Positions 5,116-5,947 of a stretch of DNA of 5,947 nt are shown one piece after another. Source of the stretch: Hydrogenophaga sp. (GTDB taxonomy: Bacteria > Pseudomonadota > Gammaproteobacteria > Burkholderiales > Burkholderiaceae_C); assembly GCA_011390855.1 (NCBI GenBank), contig JAABRN010000025.1, positions 1 through 5,947 of the forward strand. Direction: 5' to 3'. Position 1 is the first letter of the stretch; every line of letters starts with the position of its first letter. The translations under genes and the position numbers were made by a program. The notes under the pieces are model-generated. The model had not been told where the DNA came from. It ran no database searches and saw only the letters and a list, made by a program, of their open reading frames with translations.

Positions 5116-5874
5116 ATGAAAAAAATGATTTTGAGCTTCGTGCTTGCTTCTGCCATGTCGGGGGCGGCCTGGGCAGCTGGCGCAAGCATTCCCATGGAGA
5201 AGGCGCCGCAACGAACCAATGACATGTCGGCGTTGCAAAACGGAGCCAAGCTTTTCGTCAACTACTGTTTGAACTGTCACGCGGCTTCGTTCATGCGCTT
5301 CAACCGACTGCGCGACATCGGCCTGACCGACAAACAGATTGCCGAGAATCTTGCCTTCACGACCGACAAAATTGGCGACACCATGAGGGTGGCGATGGAT
5401 CCGAAAGACGCCAAGGAATTTTTTGGCAAGAACCCGCCGGACCTCACGCTGGTGGCTCGCTCCAGAGCGGCCATTGGTGGGCACTCAGGACCTGACTACC
5501 TCTACACTTTCCTGCGAACCTACTACCGCGATCCTGGCACGCCCACAGGTTGGAACAACAAGGCCTATCCGGCTGTCGCCATGCCCAACCCTTTGTGGGA
5601 ACTGCAGGGCGAACAGCGCCCTGTTTATGACAAGGTCCAGAGCAAAGGCCAGGAGATCGAAGTGCTCAGGGGGTGGGAGTCAGTCTCACCAGGCACCATG
5701 TCCACCGCAGAGTTCGACCAGAATGTGGGCGATCTTGTTGCATTCATGCAGTGGATGAGTGAGCCGCAACAAAACACCCGGGTGCGCATTGGCGTGTGGG
5801 TCATGTTGTTCCTCGCAGCGTTTACAGTCGTCGCCTGGCGCCTTAACGCAGCATTCTGGAAAGACATCAAATAA
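5116..5874 (+). CDS. petC: Cytochrome c1 subunit of the bc1 complex
   Basis: PetC is the membrane-anchored c-type cytochrome that receives electrons from the Rieske protein and reduces soluble cytochrome c in the periplasm. The 252-residue precursor starts with a Sec signal peptide (MKKMILSFVLASAM, cleavage probably after AWA at 18-20 or one residue later). The haem c site is C51-x-x-C54-H55 in NYCLNCHAAS. The sixth haem ligand is probably M156 in YPAVAMPNPLW. The C-terminal anchor is a single transmembrane helix at about 225-243, followed by a short cytoplasmic WRLNAAFWKDIK-type tail, as in other cytochromes c1. GAGAG at 5103-5107 lies eight bases before the ATG. The gene follows petB by 31 bases and ends the petABC operon. 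Separate petB and petC genes here differ from the fused fbcH of Bradyrhizobium. Confidence 0.97.
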   Translation: MKKMILSFVLASAMSGAAWAAGASIPMEKAPQRTNDMSALQNGAKLFVNYCLNCHAASFMRFNRLRDIGLTDKQIAENLAFTTDKIGDTMRVAMDPKDAKEFFGKNPPDLTLVARSRAAIGGHSGPDYLYTFLRTYYRDPGTPTGWNNKAYPAVAMPNPLWELQGEQRPVYDKVQSKGQEIEVLRGWESVSPGTMSTAEFDQNVGDLVAFMQWMSEPQQNTRVRIGVWVMLFLAAFTVVAWRLNAAFWKDIK

Positions 5875-5881
5875 TCCGACC

Positions 5882-5916
5882 CGGATGGCAGAGCCCCGGA
5901 GCGCTCATGCCACCCG
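5882..5916 (+). terminator. Imperfect hairpin after petC, possible terminator or mRNA stabiliser
   Basis: Bases 5882-5894 pair with 5903-5916: CGG/CCG, an A-C mismatch, TGGCA/TGCCA, one bulged A (5907), then GAGC/GCTC, around an 8-base loop. That is 12 pairs starting eight bases after the petC stop. What follows (GTTCCACAG) is not a T-run, so it is not a standard intrinsic terminator. It may be a weak or Rho-linked terminator, or may protect the petABC transcript's 3' end. The last bases, CACCGC-C-GCGGTG (5935-5947), form a second inverted repeat cut by the window edge. A T-run just outside the window would make that one the better terminator. Confidence 0.42.
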
Positions 5917-5947
5917 TTCCACAGTGGTTTGCATCACCGCCGCGGTG

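Noticed and set aside
5885..5947. ATG-initiated frames after petC as the start of the next gene
   Set aside because: The two ATGs (5885 and 5907) fall inside a hairpin, lack a ribosome binding site, and their short translations do not match sspA or another expected neighbour.
1..5947. CRISPR arrays, insertion sequences, tRNA or rRNA genes, integration sites, or an unusual gene system
   Set aside because: No spaced repeats, terminal inverted repeats, transposase, cloverleaf or rRNA-like sequence was seen. The genes are standard chromosomal ones with similar base composition throughout.

Overview
The window looks like ordinary chromosome from a betaproteobacterium of the order Burkholderiales, most likely Comamonadaceae (Hydrogenophaga, Acidovorax or Rhodoferax-like). 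The reasons are the moderately high GC, the sequences of the petABC products (a PVWY Qo motif and separate petA, petB and petC genes), the MscL sequence, and a DUF3149-type small membrane protein. The genus assignment is inference. No mobile element, CRISPR array, tRNA or rRNA was seen, and no gene-free stretch exceeds about 270 bases.

Layout. Bases 1-163 are non-coding apart from the possible start of a leftward gene cut by the window edge (bases 1-34). Bases 164-313 encode a 49-residue single-span membrane protein of the DUF3149 type, whose start is fixed by a good Shine-Dalgarno sequence. After a 112-base spacer with inverted repeats comes a rightward pair: a Nif3/YbgI-family dinuclear-metal protein (426-1202) and, 14 bases later, a PdxA-family dehydrogenase (1217-2272). 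A leftward mscL (2317-2739) converges on pdxA across only 44 bases. A 266-base divergent intergenic region separates mscL from petA and carries the putative promoters of both. Then petA (3006-3614), petB (3663-5084) and petC (5116-5874) run rightward as a compact operon. An imperfect hairpin follows petC, and the window ends in non-coding sequence.

How the genes work together. PetA (Rieske protein), PetB (cytochrome b) and PetC (cytochrome c1) form the complete three-subunit catalytic core of the cytochrome bc1 complex, which oxidises ubiquinol, reduces cytochrome c and moves protons by the Q cycle. All haem and iron-sulphur ligands are present, so the complex should be functional. MscL is an independent emergency valve for osmotic downshock. 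PdxA acts in, or close to, pyridoxal phosphate synthesis. The Nif3-like protein has no settled role, and its tight spacing to pdxA suggests co-transcription.

No undescribed multi-gene system is evident. The points most worth a second look are an insertion of about 50 residues with two hydrophobic stretches in cytochrome b, the 15-residue haem-ligand spacing in its helix D, the PdxA2-like character of the PdxA protein, and the small DUF3149 gene.
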